The notes: generated by a model from the letters alone, not told the origin. A stretch of DNA of 64,000 nucleotides from Helicobacter suis (GCF_902196135.1 NZ_CABIKE010000006.1:31556-95555); one strand, 5' to 3'; shown: positions 54,153-63,699, numbered from the stretch's first letter. Program-made: numbers and translations.

Positions 54153-55583
54153 ATGTCCCACCCCATAGCCCAAAAATACCCCCACCTAGAAGTGAGTGTT
54201 TTAAAATTAAGTGAAGTAAAAAGAAATAGTACAACTTTTAGGCTAGATAGTGAACCTTTTAAGCGGTCAAATTTATACATCAAGGATAATTTAAACTATA
54301 TAGAATTATCAGAAATTGCAATAATTAATCCTAGCAAAGTAGAAATAGCAAAACTACCAAAGTCAATGCGGGTTACATTCTTATCCATGCAAAATTTGGG
54401 TAGTGGAGCAATTAACGAAAAACAAAGCGGAACTATAAAGGATTTTGAAAAGGGATATACCTATTTTGCAGAAAATGATATTTTAATTGCAAAAATTACA
54501 CCTTGTATGGAGCATGGAAAATGCGCTATTGCCTTCAACTTAAATAATAAAATTGGTTTTGGTAGCACAGAATTTAATGTTTTTCGTATCAAAGATAATC
54601 GTTTTTTAACAGCATTTGTTTTTTGCTATCTAAATAGAGAAGACATTAGAAAAATTGCAACGAAACACATGGTTGGCACAAGCGGACGACAAAGAGTGCC
54701 AACATCATTTTATAAGACTCTCAAAATCCCCCTTCTTCCCCTCTCCTTCCAAAAACACATAGAAACCTTAGTCAAACGCGCCCATGCGTGTTTAGAACAA
54801 AGTAAAGCCCTTTATAAAGAGGCGCAGGATTTACTGAGTAGCCAGTTAGGGTTAGATTCTAAGGGTTTAATTAATAACCTTTCTAACTCTAATCACACCA
54901 TTAAAACCCTCAAAGAGAGTTTTTTAAAAACCGGGCGGTTGGACGCGGAATATTATCAAGAGAAGTATGAGAGAATTGAAGCGTTGATTAAAAATTACCC
55001 GGGTGGTTGGGGTGTTATTCGCTCTTATTTCTGGCATAACAAGGAAAGTTGCCCACTAAAACATTCTAGATATTTTTACATTGAAATAAGTGATATAGCG
55101 GTTGGGAGTGGTGCGATTTGCTACCATTCTTTAGACAAGGCAGAACTTCCTGATAATGCAAAAATTCTAGCTAGGCATGGCGATTTGCTAGTTTCTAAAG
55201 TGCGGCCAAATAGAGGAGCAGTTGCCATCATTAATCACACAGCACCCAATATTATCGTTAGTGGCGCATTTGTAGTACTACGCGAAATTGGAGGGTTCAG
55301 AAAAGAGGTGTTACAGGTATTGTTAAGATTACCATTGTATAAAAAATATCTTTTAAAGTGGAATGTTGGCACTTCTTACCCCGTAATCAAGGATAAGGAC
55401 ATTCTAGATTTGCCCATCCCCAAAATCCCCCAAAGTATCCAAGAGCACATCGCTAAATACCTCCAAAAAAGTTTTGCTTTGCGCCAGCAAGCCTATAAAG
55501 AGCTAGAAAAAGCTAAAGTAGAAGTAGAGCGCGCTTGTGCGGGGGGGGGGGGGGGGGAAATATCCCTCTTAAATGCCGCTTAA
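54153..55583 (+). CDS. Specificity (S) subunit with two target-recognition domains
   Basis: A 476-residue HsdS-like protein that selects the DNA target for the fused RM enzyme. TRD1 is about residues 1-205; a conserved coil (FQKHIETLVKRAHACLEQSK) follows at about 205-255. TRD2 begins with the conserved block TLKESFLKTGRLDAEYYQEK (about 253) and runs to the second coil (IQEHIAKYLQKSFALRQQAYKE, about 430-465). The DNA of TRD1 (about 54200-54720) is more A/T-rich than its flanks, a sign of exchange. The reading frame then enters a G17 run and stops at 55583. AAGGAAA precedes the ATG. Complete as an S subunit by itself, but the continuation in another frame shows it can be longer. Confidence 0.85.
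   Translation: MSHPIAQKYPHLEVSVLKLSEVKRNSTTFRLDSEPFKRSNLYIKDNLNYIELSEIAIINPSKVEIAKLPKSMRVTFLSMQNLGSGAINEKQSGTIKDFEKGYTYFAENDILIAKITPCMEHGKCAIAFNLNNKIGFGSTEFNVFRIKDNRFLTAFVFCYLNREDIRKIATKHMVGTSGRQRVPTSFYKTLKIPLLPLSFQKHIETLVKRAHACLEQSKALYKEAQDLLSSQLGLDSKGLINNLSNSNHTIKTLKESFLKTGRLDAEYYQEKYERIEALIKNYPGGWGVIRSYFWHNKESCPLKHSRYFYIEISDIAVGSGAICYHSLDKAELPDNAKILARHGDLLVSKVRPNRGAVAIINHTAPNIIVSGAFVVLREIGGFRKEVLQVLLRLPLYKKYLLKWNVGTSYPVIKDKDILDLPIPKIPQSIQEHIAKYLQKSFALRQQAYKELEKAKVEVERACAGGGGGEISLLNAA
54912..54968 (+). repeat. Direct repeat copy 1 in the specificity region
   Basis: A 57-base block preceding TRD2, encoding KESFLKTGRLDAEYYQEKY. The same block recurs at 55709-55765 before TRD3 with a few mismatches. 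Such repeats can support recombination that swaps or deletes a recognition domain. Confidence 0.7.
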
Positions 55584-56350
55584 AGAAGCGTTTAACTCCC
55601 ATTAAATCTCTTTTAAAACAAGCTAGATTAGCTTATAGAAACGCCGAGTGGCTGTTACTAGAAACTCTTTTAACCCATACTCCCAAAAACTACACCACTA
55701 AAACTTTTAAAGAGAGTTTTTTAAAAACAAGGCGATTAGATGCGGAATATTATCAAGAAAAGTATACACACAATGAAAACCTAATCAAAGCCCACCCCCA
55801 TGCTAGATTAAAAGATTTAGTACGCATTAAAAAGTCTATAGAACCGGGTAGTGATGCTTATAAAAATGCAGGTGTGCCCTTTGTGCGGGTGAGTAATTTA
55901 AGCCCTTTTGATCTAAGTGCTAGCATGATTTTTTTAGATTCCAAAAGAGATTTAGAATCGCTTTATCCTAAACAAAATGAAGTGTTATTTAGTAAAGATG
56001 GCAGTGTAGGGATTGCTTATTGTGTGCCACAGGATTTAAAAATAGTGCTAAGCAGCGCCATTTTACGGCTTGAAATCAAGAATCGCAATATAATTAGCCC
56101 CCATTATTTAAGCCTAGTTTTAAATAGCCAAATAGTAAAGCTACAAGTTAAAAGAGAAAGTATAGGTTCTGTGATTGCACATTTAAAACTTAGCAAAATT
56201 TCTAACTTGCTTATCCCTCTACTAGATAAACAAATCCAACAAAACATAGAAATTAAACTTAAAAAAAGCGCTGATCTGCGTACCCAATCTTTTACATTTT
56301 TAAAGAGGGCAAAGGCTGAGGTTGAAAGGGCAATTAACCTACCAAATTAA
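55535..56350 (+). CDS. Third target-recognition domain of the S subunit, out of frame
   Basis: About 265 residues from the G tract to 56350, with no good start codon or RBS of its own. It contains a linker (LLKQARLAYRNAEWLLLETLL), then the same block KESFLKTRRLDAEYYQEKY as before TRD2, a TRD (about 90-230) and the closing coil (QQNIEIKLKKSADLRTQSF). It is therefore the 3' part of a phase-variable S gene, now disconnected. It converges with the citrate transporter by 17 bases. Confidence 0.75.
   Translation: MCGGGGGGNIPLKCRLKKRLTPIKSLLKQARLAYRNAEWLLLETLLTHTPKNYTTKTFKESFLKTRRLDAEYYQEKYTHNENLIKAHPHARLKDLVRIKKSIEPGSDAYKNAGVPFVRVSNLSPFDLSASMIFLDSKRDLESLYPKQNEVLFSKDGSVGIAYCVPQDLKIVLSSAILRLEIKNRNIISPHYLSLVLNSQIVKLQVKRESIGSVIAHLKLSKISNLLIPLLDKQIQQNIEIKLKKSADLRTQSFTFLKRAKAEVERAINLPN
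55541..55557 (+). repeat. G17 homopolymer: probable phase-variation tract
   Basis: Seventeen consecutive G after TGTGC. In the present length the upstream frame ends 26 bases later at 55583. With 18 G (or 15) the frame continues through the downstream specificity fragment to 56350, giving about 732 residues. With 16 G it stops after a few codons. Long poly-G tracts are the standard slipped-strand switch in Helicobacter and Campylobacter. Assembly error in such a tract is possible, so the true length may vary within the culture. Confidence 0.8.
55709..55765 (+). repeat. Direct repeat copy 2 in the specificity region
   Basis: Partner of the copy at 54912-54968; encodes KESFLKTRRLDAEYYQEKY. Confidence 0.7.
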
Positions 56351-57938
56351 GCATTCTAGCCACACCTAAGAAGATTAAAGATAATCCCCAAAGCCAGATA
56401 AAGCTATAGGCAATATGCCTTCCTAAAGAGAGTTTAGCAAGCCCTAATCCTAACCAAAGGGCTGGAGAAAAGGGCGAAACAAAAGTACCTAAAGTTGCAC
56501 CAATAAGCATGCAATAACCCACGCTTTGGGCTTGCCCCGTGGGTGCTAGATGGGCGATGATAGGAAAGAAGGTAAAATAATAGCTATTGGTATCTAAAAC
56601 TAATTTAAGAGGTACACCTAAAGCGCCTACTATCCACTGCAAAGAGGGCAATAAAGAAGCGGGGAGATAGGCAGTTAAATTTTTAGCAATGGCTTCTAAC
56701 ATGCCCGATCCGCTTAAAATACCAATATACACCCCCGCGCTTAATAAAATCAAGGCCATAGAAATAGCTTCAGGGGAGCATTCTTTAATCTTAGCCATAC
56801 ACGCCTTAGGGCTGTCATAATTAATCAGCAAGACAACACAAAGTGCAATTAAAAAGCAAAATTCAGGGGGTAAAATTTTACATATCACCGCTGATAATGC
56901 AAGTACTGCCACGCACAAATTAGGGATAAAATGTTTTGCTGCATCTAGATTAGGGGTTTCTATCTCTTTTGAATTATTAGAGGGCAGGTTATCAGCAGGC
57001 AAAGCTTTTAAGCGTCTTGTTTCTTTATAACCTAAAATCGCTGCTAAAAGAAGGATACAACAAAAGCCAATGGCTTGTAAAGGCAAAAGAGGATAATAAA
57101 GCGTGCTAGTTTCTACTCCAAGTACGCTAGCCACACGCCCTAAAGGGCCTCCCCAAGGCAAAAGATTAGCCAGCCCTGCGCTAGCAGCCACTAATAACAT
57201 TAAAAGATAGCGATTAAGCCTAAGACGCTCATAAATAGGCAAGAGTGGGGGGATTACTACTAAAAAGGTACTAGCTCCTGAGCCGTCTAAGTGCACAAGT
57301 GTAGCGATGATGCATGTACCCACACAAATAGCAATTGCATTTCCCTTAGAAAGGGCGATGATAGTTTTAATTAGAGGGTTAAAAAGACCGACATCGTTAA
57401 GAATAGCAAAAAAGAGAATAGCAAAGATAAACATCAGCGCGATATTAAAAACTTTGTTAACACCATGTCTAAGATAAGAAACAAGTACATGGGAGTGATC
57501 TAAAAAGGTACGCCAGATTGAATGGGTTTGTAACATCTCTTTTATGGCGTTTTCAAAGGGGGTTTGAATTTTAAGGGCTTTTAATCCGGCCTTGTAGGCT
57601 TGGTAAAGCTCTTTTTCATTCACTACAGCGTTTTTAGGCTTTTTATTAAAATCATTGAGATTGAGGGTTTTATAAGCGGCTTTTTTAAAATGGGTGATTA
57701 CATCTTTTGGGAGGGGTTGTAAATGTAGTTTTTGTAAAAAAGTTTTAATGTATCTAGGTTTAAGCAAATAAGCATAATTATTGGCAACAACCTTATGCCC
57801 AATAAGGCCGCTAGCGATCCAAAAACCAAGTAAGCCGATTAAAGGTACAAGGGTGAGCGCAACCATTGGAGTTAGGCGTTCGCGCAAAAGCGTATAAATA
57901 AGTGTAGCAATGATAGCACATGCAAAGAAAGTTAACAT
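56334..57938 (-). CDS. CitMHS-family citrate-metal:proton symporter
   Basis: A 534-residue transporter expected to import Mg2+- or other metal-citrate complexes with protons. About 12 spans. Family motifs: ATLVHLDGSGASTFLVVIPPLLP and ANLLPWGGPLGRVASVLGV; final signature segment GTFVSPFSPALWLGLGLA. Unusually, about 110 residues (roughly 50-160), charged and apparently soluble, lie between the second and third spans, where family members normally have a short loop. I start at ATG 57938, in TGATG overlap with the chemoreceptor gene. Confidence 0.8.
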   Translation of the reverse strand: MLTFFACAIIATLIYTLLRERLTPMVALTLVPLIGLLGFWIASGLIGHKVVANNYAYLLKPRYIKTFLQKLHLQPLPKDVITHFKKAAYKTLNLNDFNKKPKNAVVNEKELYQAYKAGLKALKIQTPFENAIKEMLQTHSIWRTFLDHSHVLVSYLRHGVNKVFNIALMFIFAILFFAILNDVGLFNPLIKTIIALSKGNAIAICVGTCIIATLVHLDGSGASTFLVVIPPLLPIYERLRLNRYLLMLLVAASAGLANLLPWGGPLGRVASVLGVETSTLYYPLLPLQAIGFCCILLLAAILGYKETRRLKALPADNLPSNNSKEIETPNLDAAKHFIPNLCVAVLALSAVICKILPPEFCFLIALCVVLLINYDSPKACMAKIKECSPEAISMALILLSAGVYIGILSGSGMLEAIAKNLTAYLPASLLPSLQWIVGALGVPLKLVLDTNSYYFTFFPIIAHLAPTGQAQSVGYCMLIGATLGTFVSPFSPALWLGLGLAKLSLGRHIAYSFIWLWGLSLIFLGVARMLNLVG

Positions 57939-59275
57939 CAATGCTCAGATTTAAGTAAGGTACTAATTTCATTGGTTGCCTCGCCGGTTTTGCTAGCTAA
58001 TTTACTCACCTCATCAGCCACCACCGCAAACCCGCGTCCATGTTCACCCGCGCGTGCGGCTTCAATGGCGGCATTGAGGGCTAATAAATTGGTTTGTTTA
58101 GCAATGCTATCAATCTTAGCAATCACTTCAACGATATTTGATAAATTTGCCTTAGTTTGTTTGTTAAATTCCTCTTCTTTGGCAAAATACTCATCTTGTT
58201 TCTTTTGTGCATCAATATTAGAAAGCACGCCCACAATACGCTTTGTACTTAAATTTCCCTCATCTTTTCTAAGGGCGGTTGCTTGGAATTTATAAGCGTA
58301 GTGATTTGTCTCATCTATGGGCTTGATCATGATCTCTAATTCTATGGGTTTAATTGCTTGGTTTTGGTGCAAATCTGAGGCTAATTTTCCTAATGCCTGC
58401 AAAAAGAGAGGTTTACTCTCAGCAGAGAGGCAATTAATAAGGCTTTGTAAAGACACTTCCTTAGTATGCATCACACTTTGGGGCAAATGGGGGGAAAACC
58501 AACAAGAATTTTTAGGGTCTAAAATATCTGTTCCTTGCAAACAAATATCAAAGAGCTGATCGGAGATAAGGGATAAAGAAAGATTAAATCGTTCAATCAC
58601 CTTGTCTAATTCTTGTCTGTGGTGTATCTCATTATCAATATCTTGAATAGATCCGGCAATAAAAATTGGATTGCCCGCTTCATCGCGTTTTACCTCTCCA
58701 TTATTGTTAAAGTATTTATAAACCCCTTGCTTATTTTTTAAGCGGTATTGGCTTGAATAAGTGGATTTTCCGCTTTTATCCGCTAGGCATGCAAAAAAGG
58801 CCGCATAGGTTCTATCAGCATCATCAGGGTGAACGCGATCTGCCCAAGCAGAGAGCAGATTGGGAAATTCCTTTTCATCTTGAAAACCTAGTAACTCGCG
58901 ATACCTTTTAGACCATATAAAAGGGGTGCTACCATCTACTTTTCCATCCTTAGGATAATACATATACCACGATCCGTTTAAATTAGCATCAATCATTTTT
59001 TGGTTAATAGAAAACTCCGCTTCAAGGGCTTGGTGTTTTTCTGTTAATTCTTTGATTTGCTGGTGCAAATGGATAGACTCCTCTATGCGCGCTTGTAAGG
59101 CTTTGATTAATTGTGTAAAAGTTTTAAGCAGCGTACGCGCACTTTCAGAGGGAAACTCGTTAAAATTTTGTAAGCTAGAGTGGATTTGATCTAAAACCTT
59201 CATATCGTTTAAATCTGTTGGTGTGAGATTTGTAGCCAAACGATCTAAAAAACGGATATAAGCACCAGAAAACAT
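57938..59275 (-). CDS. Soluble PAS-domain chemoreceptor (methyl-accepting type)
   Basis: A 445-residue protein with no membrane span. A helical N-terminus (about 50-100) leads to a PAS domain at about 90-215 ([41 protein letters not shown], then [10 protein letters not shown]). A second PAS-like part follows at about 230-365. The short signalling tip is at about 375-445, with the invariant [20 protein letters not shown] and [14 protein letters not shown]; methylation helices are missing. It would link an intracellular signal to CheW/CheA. It overlaps the citrate transporter gene, so citrate or energy taxis is plausible. Confidence 0.85.
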   Translation of the reverse strand: MFSGAYIRFLDRLATNLTPTDLNDMKVLDQIHSSLQNFNEFPSESARTLLKTFTQLIKALQARIEESIHLHQQIKELTEKHQALEAEFSINQKMIDANLNGSWYMYYPKDGKVDGSTPFIWSKRYRELLGFQDEKEFPNLLSAWADRVHPDDADRTYAAFFACLADKSGKSTYSSQYRLKNKQGVYKYFNNNGEVKRDEAGNPIFIAGSIQDIDNEIHHRQELDKVIERFNLSLSLISDQLFDICLQGTDILDPKNSCWFSPHLPQSVMHTKEVSLQSLINCLSAESKPLFLQALGKLASDLHQNQAIKPIELEIMIKPIDETNHYAYKFQATALRKDEGNLSTKRIVGVLSNIDAQKKQDEYFAKEEEFNKQTKANLSNIVEVIAKIDSIAKQTNLLALNAAIEAARAGEHGRGFAVVADEVSKLASKTGEATNEISTLLKSEH

Positions 59276-59307
59276 AGCAGGCCTTTAAGGATTAATTTAT
59301 CGGTGGT

Positions 59308-59313
59308 ACTATA
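59308..59313 (-). promoter_or_regulatory. -10 box of the chemoreceptor-citrate transporter pair
   Basis: TATAGT on the minus strand, 33 bases upstream of the chemoreceptor ATG and just after the napH stop. It suggests that the pair is not simply the tail of the nap transcript. Confidence 0.45.
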
Positions 59314-59319
59314 GCAAAA

Positions 59320-60114
59320 TTAGGCGCGTTGCCCAAAACTCCCTTTTAAATCCAAAATACTAAAATGTAGCGCATCATCTTCGCACACTTCAATACAACG
59401 CCCGCAGCGGATACACTCCCCTGAATTCACCGCTACACTCTCTACTCCCACCATCCAAAGTACCTGCACCTCAGGGCATATCTCTAAGCATAAATCGCAC
59501 TTGGTACAGCGCATGGCATTGTGTTCTACTTTTAAAAGCGCATAACGGCCTATCACAGAATAAAACGCACCTAAAGGACACAGACGCGAGCAAATGAGGC
59601 GATCGCCTAAAAAAGTATCTACACAAAAGAGAAAAAAACCAACTATTAACCAAGAAGCCGTGCCATAAATAATGCCTCTTTGCACAATGCCAATATAAGA
59701 CACACTTTCAAATGCAGGTAAAGAGAGAATAAAGGAAAGTGCTAGGCTCAAGATTAAAAGAATGTAGCGCAGGTTTTTAGGCAGAGTCAAACTAACACCT
59801 TTAAAGGCAAATTTACGCCTAACCCATGCGGCAAAATCTACAATTAAATTAATAGGGCACACCCAAGAACAAAAGCTCCGCCCTAAAAAAAGACCATAAA
59901 TCGCCCCTATCAATAACGCCCCTAAGAGTACTAACATATCCACATGCAAACTAGCCAAAAAAACTTGTAAAGTAGCAAAAGGATCGCTAAGTGGGATGGT
60001 ATTAAAAAGCATAGAGGCGCTTAGATTACCCTTTAAAATAAAACCAGCAGAAGTACTCATAAAGAGTAATAAAATACCAATTTGTACGATGCGTCTGGCG
60101 ATGAGGTAGCGCAT
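59320..60114 (-). CDS. napH: Quinol dehydrogenase membrane component NapH
   Basis: Membrane protein that oxidises quinol and passes electrons towards NapA via NapG. The protein has 264 aa, four spans, and a CxxxCP motif in SFCSWVCPINL. At the C-terminus are two [4Fe-4S] motifs, CTKCDLCLEICP and CIRCGRCIEVCEDD. The ATG is in a TAATG overlap with napG. In related bacteria napB, napF, napL and napD follow; here none does. Confidence 0.92.
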   Translation of the reverse strand: MRYLIARRIVQIGILLLFMSTSAGFILKGNLSASMLFNTIPLSDPFATLQVFLASLHVDMLVLLGALLIGAIYGLFLGRSFCSWVCPINLIVDFAAWVRRKFAFKGVSLTLPKNLRYILLILSLALSFILSLPAFESVSYIGIVQRGIIYGTASWLIVGFFLFCVDTFLGDRLICSRLCPLGAFYSVIGRYALLKVEHNAMRCTKCDLCLEICPEVQVLWMVGVESVAVNSGECIRCGRCIEVCEDDALHFSILDLKGSFGQRA

Positions 60115-60872
60115 TAAAGCCCCTTGTTAAGGTAGTCTAGTGGGTTATCTGTTTTAGGATTAAGCGTATTGGGTTTGGCATTTTTAAGTTGTTTTCGATC
60201 TTGTTCTTGAGTGCCCCAGCTTTTGACATAGTGTTTACCCGCCTCTCCGCTTACAAAGGCGGTAGGTAGAATTTTAATAGAGGGTTCTTTGGTGATACAG
60301 GCGCGTTCACAAAGCCCACAGCCCACGCACGCACTAGGCTCTACAACCGGCAAAGTATAAGTGTGCTCGCCGGTGTGCTTATTGTGTCTACTTTCTAATT
60401 TAATGGCTTTATCTATTAAAGGGCACACACGATAACACACATCACAGCGCACCCCCCAAAACGCCACACAAGCCACCGGATCAATTACAGCAATCCCCAT
60501 TTTTAGCGAAGAAATCCCTTGATCTTTTTTAAGGTGTTTTTTATCTAGCGCATCGGTGGGGCAGGCTTTAATACAAGGAATATCTGGGCAAAGATAACAA
60601 GGAGTTTTGCGGGCTTCAAAAAAGGGAGTGCCCATTTTAGGATAATCTAGCAGGGTGGCAAGTTTTAGCGTATCATAGGGGCAAGCTTTTACACATAGCG
60701 CACAGCGCACACACAGACTTAAAAAACGCGCCTCATCTTCAGCCCCCGGGGGTCTAAGCGCGTAGGCATCTTGGCTATATTTGGCCTTAAGCATCGCACT
60801 TAAAAACGCTCCTCCCCCTACACATAAACAGGCCCCCTTGAATGCTGTTTGCAAGAAAGCCCGTCTTTGCAT
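60114..60872 (-). CDS. napG: Ferredoxin-type periplasmic protein NapG
   Basis: An iron-sulphur protein of 252 aa that carries electrons between NapH and the reductase. Tat signal at the N-terminus: QRRAFLQTAF (RR pair). Four [4Fe-4S] ferredoxin-type motifs are visible: CVRCALCVKACP, CYLCPDIPCIKACP, CDVCYRVCP and CVGCGLCERAC. Starts one base after the napA stop. Confidence 0.93.
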   Translation of the reverse strand: MQRRAFLQTAFKGACLCVGGGAFLSAMLKAKYSQDAYALRPPGAEDEARFLSLCVRCALCVKACPYDTLKLATLLDYPKMGTPFFEARKTPCYLCPDIPCIKACPTDALDKKHLKKDQGISSLKMGIAVIDPVACVAFWGVRCDVCYRVCPLIDKAIKLESRHNKHTGEHTYTLPVVEPSACVGCGLCERACITKEPSIKILPTAFVSGEAGKHYVKSWGTQEQDRKQLKNAKPNTLNPKTDNPLDYLNKGL

Positions 60873-60873
60873 T

Positions 60874-63699
60874 TTAAACCTTAGTGATCTTCACCGCACA
60901 CTTTTTATAATCAGTTTGCTTAGAGATAGGACAAGTGGCATCTAAACAAACCTTATTGATAAAAACATTCTCATCAAACCAAGGCACATAAACTAAACCT
61001 ACGGGGGGTTTATTGCGCCCGCGCATATCTACCCTAGCCTTTACCCTGCCGCGTCGTGATTCAATCCACACCGCATCGCCTTGATTAATCCCTAATTTTT
61101 CCCCATCTTTGCTATTCATATAACAAAGCGCTTCAGGCACTGCTCTAAAGAGCTCAGGCACGCGCATAGTCATTGTACCGCTATGCCAGTGCTCTAAAAC
61201 CCGCCCGGTAGCTAGCCAGAAGGGGTATTCTTTATCGGGGCGTTCAGGGGCTTTCATGAAGGGTCTAAAGAAAATTTTGGCTTTATTTTCTAGACTTTTG
61301 GGTTCTTTAGTTTGTGGACCCTTTAGATTACCACTCACCACCTTTTTCATGAGTTTTCCATAAAAGGCAAAATCTGAATCAGGCGCGGCCTTTTTAGCGT
61401 AGTAGTCGTATTTTGTGTTAAAGCGCCATCTAGTTTCTTTGCCATTAACCACAGGCCAGCGCAAACCTCTAGTGCGGTGGTAGTCATCAAAATAGGCCAA
61501 GTCATGCCCATGCCCGATGCCAAATTTGCGGTATTCTTCCCAAAGATATTTTTGGATAAAGAAACCATAACCCTTAAAGGGTTTGCCATCACTGCCTATT
61601 ACATGGCGTCTATCCCCATGTACTTCTGAATTAGGTGCACCCCTGCCGACAGGATCACTGGCTAAAAACTTCTTAGCGTATTTATTAGCAAAGAGTACAT
61701 CATAAAGCGTATCATTTTCATGGTAGCCCATTTTTCTAGCCTCAGCTAAGACATTGGGTAGAGTGAGTTTATCATTGACTTTTTGCTCTTTCCAAACCTC
61801 TTTGAGTTTAAAGCGTTTAGCAAATTCTAAAATTTGCCAAGTATCACTCATTGCAGAACCCACCGGTGTAACTTGTTGTTTCCAGTGTTGTGATCGACGC
61901 TCTGCATTGCCATAAGCCCCCCATTTTTCATAAATCATCGCAGTAGGCAAAATCAAATCCGCTACCTTTGCGCTAATCCCGGGATAACAATCACTCACCA
62001 CGATAAAATTATCCATTTCTCTAGCTGCTGCAACCCAGTGGTTAGCATTAGCCGTATTTTGCCAAGGGTTATTAACCTGCACCCAGATAAATTTGACCTT
62101 GCCATCTTCAAGCGCGCGCATCATCGCCAAAAAGTCATAACCGGGTTTGGGATTGATTGTACCTTTTGGCAAATGCCAGAGTTTTTCAGCTGTTTTGACA
62201 TGTTCGGGGTTTGTAACAACCATATCAGCTGGCAAGCGGTTAGCAAAAGTACCCACCTCTCTAGCAGTCCCACAAGCACTAGGTTGACCGGTTAAGGAAA
62301 ACGCCCCAGAGCCCGGTTTAGCTTGTTTGCCTAAGAGGAAGTGTACCATGTAAGCTTGTTCGTTAACCCAAGAACCGCGGGTGTGTTGGTTAAATCCCAT
62401 AGTCCAAAAACTCACGACTTTACGCCCCTTTTCTATGTAAAGATTAACTAAAGCTTGCAATTTTTGTTTAAAGCCATCTAAAGGCTCGTTAGCATCGCCT
62501 TTAGCCACTTGTGCCACATAGTCTAAAGTATAGGGTTCAAGGGCTTTTTTAAACTCCTCAAAAGTAATTTGCCAGTGTTTACCCGCCTCTTTTTGGTGTT
62601 TCATTTCAAATACCTGACCTGCTTTAACCCCTAAATGTTGCAAAGCAACTGCCTCTTCTTTGTCTAAAGTGATGGCATTTTGCTTTTTTACAATCTCTTT
62701 TTCACTGGGGCGGAATTTGGGGTGGTTAGGGTTATTGCGCATGCCATAGCCAATATCTGCATAGCCGGTTGTAAAGATAGTGTGTTTACTAACAAAGTCT
62801 TGATCGATGACTTCAGGGTGTTTATAAACAATTTCCCTAGCGATGTAATTCCAGATAGCTAGATCGCTATTAGGTGTAAAGATAATTTCCATATCTGCTA
62901 CGCCAGAGGTGCGGTTAGAAAAAGTGGTGAGATTAACCACGCGCACTCTATCCGGATTACTAAGCTTTCTATCACTCACCCTAGACCACAAAATGGGGTG
63001 CATTTCTGCCATATTCGCCCCCCAAGTGATGATTGTATCTGTCTCTTCAATATCATCATAGCACCCGCTAGGTTCATCAATACCAAAGGTTTGTAAAAAC
63101 CCGGCTGCGGCACTAGCCATGCAGTGGCGTGCATTTGGATCGATATTATTGCCTCTAAAGCCAGCTTTCATAAGTTTACTAGCTGCATAACCCTCTGGGA
63201 TTGTGTACTGTCCGCTTGCAAAAACCCCAACACCAGTAACCCCGATTTCGTTGTAGTATTTTTTAAACTGCTTTTCCATTTCATCAAAGGCGCGTTTCCA
63301 AGAAACTTGTTTAAACTTACCTTTTTTATCAAACTCACCCACTTCATTTACCCGCAAAAGCGGCTCAACTAGGCGATCAGCGCCGTACATAATCTTGGCG
63401 TTAAAGTAACCTTTAATGCAGTTTAAACCTCTATTTACAGGAGCTAGTGGATCGCCTTTAACCGCTACGATCTTATCATCTTTAGTAGCGACCATGATTC
63501 CACAACCCGTACCACAAAAACGGCACACCGCCTTATCCCATTTCCAATCTCTTTGGGCTTGTTGGGCTTTTGCTACTAGGGCTGGGGGGGTGAGCAACCC
63601 TGCACTACCCATAGCCGAAGTGATGGCCACTGATTTTAAAAAATCCCGTCTGCTATTATCCTCAATAGGATTGTCGTGTTTTGATACTTCAGATGACAT
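60874..63699 (-). CDS. napA: Periplasmic nitrate reductase catalytic subunit NapA
   Basis: Reduces nitrate to nitrite in the periplasm using Mo-bis-MGD. The protein has 941 aa. Tat signal with SRRDFLK (residues 16-22). [4Fe-4S] ligands Cys59, Cys62, Cys66 and Cys94 (CRFCGTGC...NCIKG). Mo ligand Cys193 in [12 protein letters not shown]-terminal pterin-binding part [26 protein letters not shown] precedes the ATG. As far as I know H. pylori lacks the gene; enterohepatic species and some gastric ones carry it. Confidence 0.96.
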   Translation of the reverse strand: MSSEVSKHDNPIEDNSRRDFLKSVAITSAMGSAGLLTPPALVAKAQQAQRDWKWDKAVCRFCGTGCGIMVATKDDKIVAVKGDPLAPVNRGLNCIKGYFNAKIMYGADRLVEPLLRVNEVGEFDKKGKFKQVSWKRAFDEMEKQFKKYYNEIGVTGVGVFASGQYTIPEGYAASKLMKAGFRGNNIDPNARHCMASAAAGFLQTFGIDEPSGCYDDIEETDTIITWGANMAEMHPILWSRVSDRKLSNPDRVRVVNLTTFSNRTSGVADMEIIFTPNSDLAIWNYIAREIVYKHPEVIDQDFVSKHTIFTTGYADIGYGMRNNPNHPKFRPSEKEIVKKQNAITLDKEEAVALQHLGVKAGQVFEMKHQKEAGKHWQITFEEFKKALEPYTLDYVAQVAKGDANEPLDGFKQKLQALVNLYIEKGRKVVSFWTMGFNQHTRGSWVNEQAYMVHFLLGKQAKPGSGAFSLTGQPSACGTAREVGTFANRLPADMVVTNPEHVKTAEKLWHLPKGTINPKPGYDFLAMMRALEDGKVKFIWVQVNNPWQNTANANHWVAAAREMDNFIVVSDCYPGISAKVADLILPTAMIYEKWGAYGNAERRSQHWKQQVTPVGSAMSDTWQILEFAKRFKLKEVWKEQKVNDKLTLPNVLAEARKMGYHENDTLYDVLFANKYAKKFLASDPVGRGAPNSEVHGDRRHVIGSDGKPFKGYGFFIQKYLWEEYRKFGIGHGHDLAYFDDYHRTRGLRWPVVNGKETRWRFNTKYDYYAKKAAPDSDFAFYGKLMKKVVSGNLKGPQTKEPKSLENKAKIFFRPFMKAPERPDKEYPFWLATGRVLEHWHSGTMTMRVPELFRAVPEALCYMNSKDGEKLGINQGDAVWIESRRGRVKARVDMRGRNKPPVGLVYVPWFDENVFINKVCLDATCPISKQTDYKKCAVKITKV

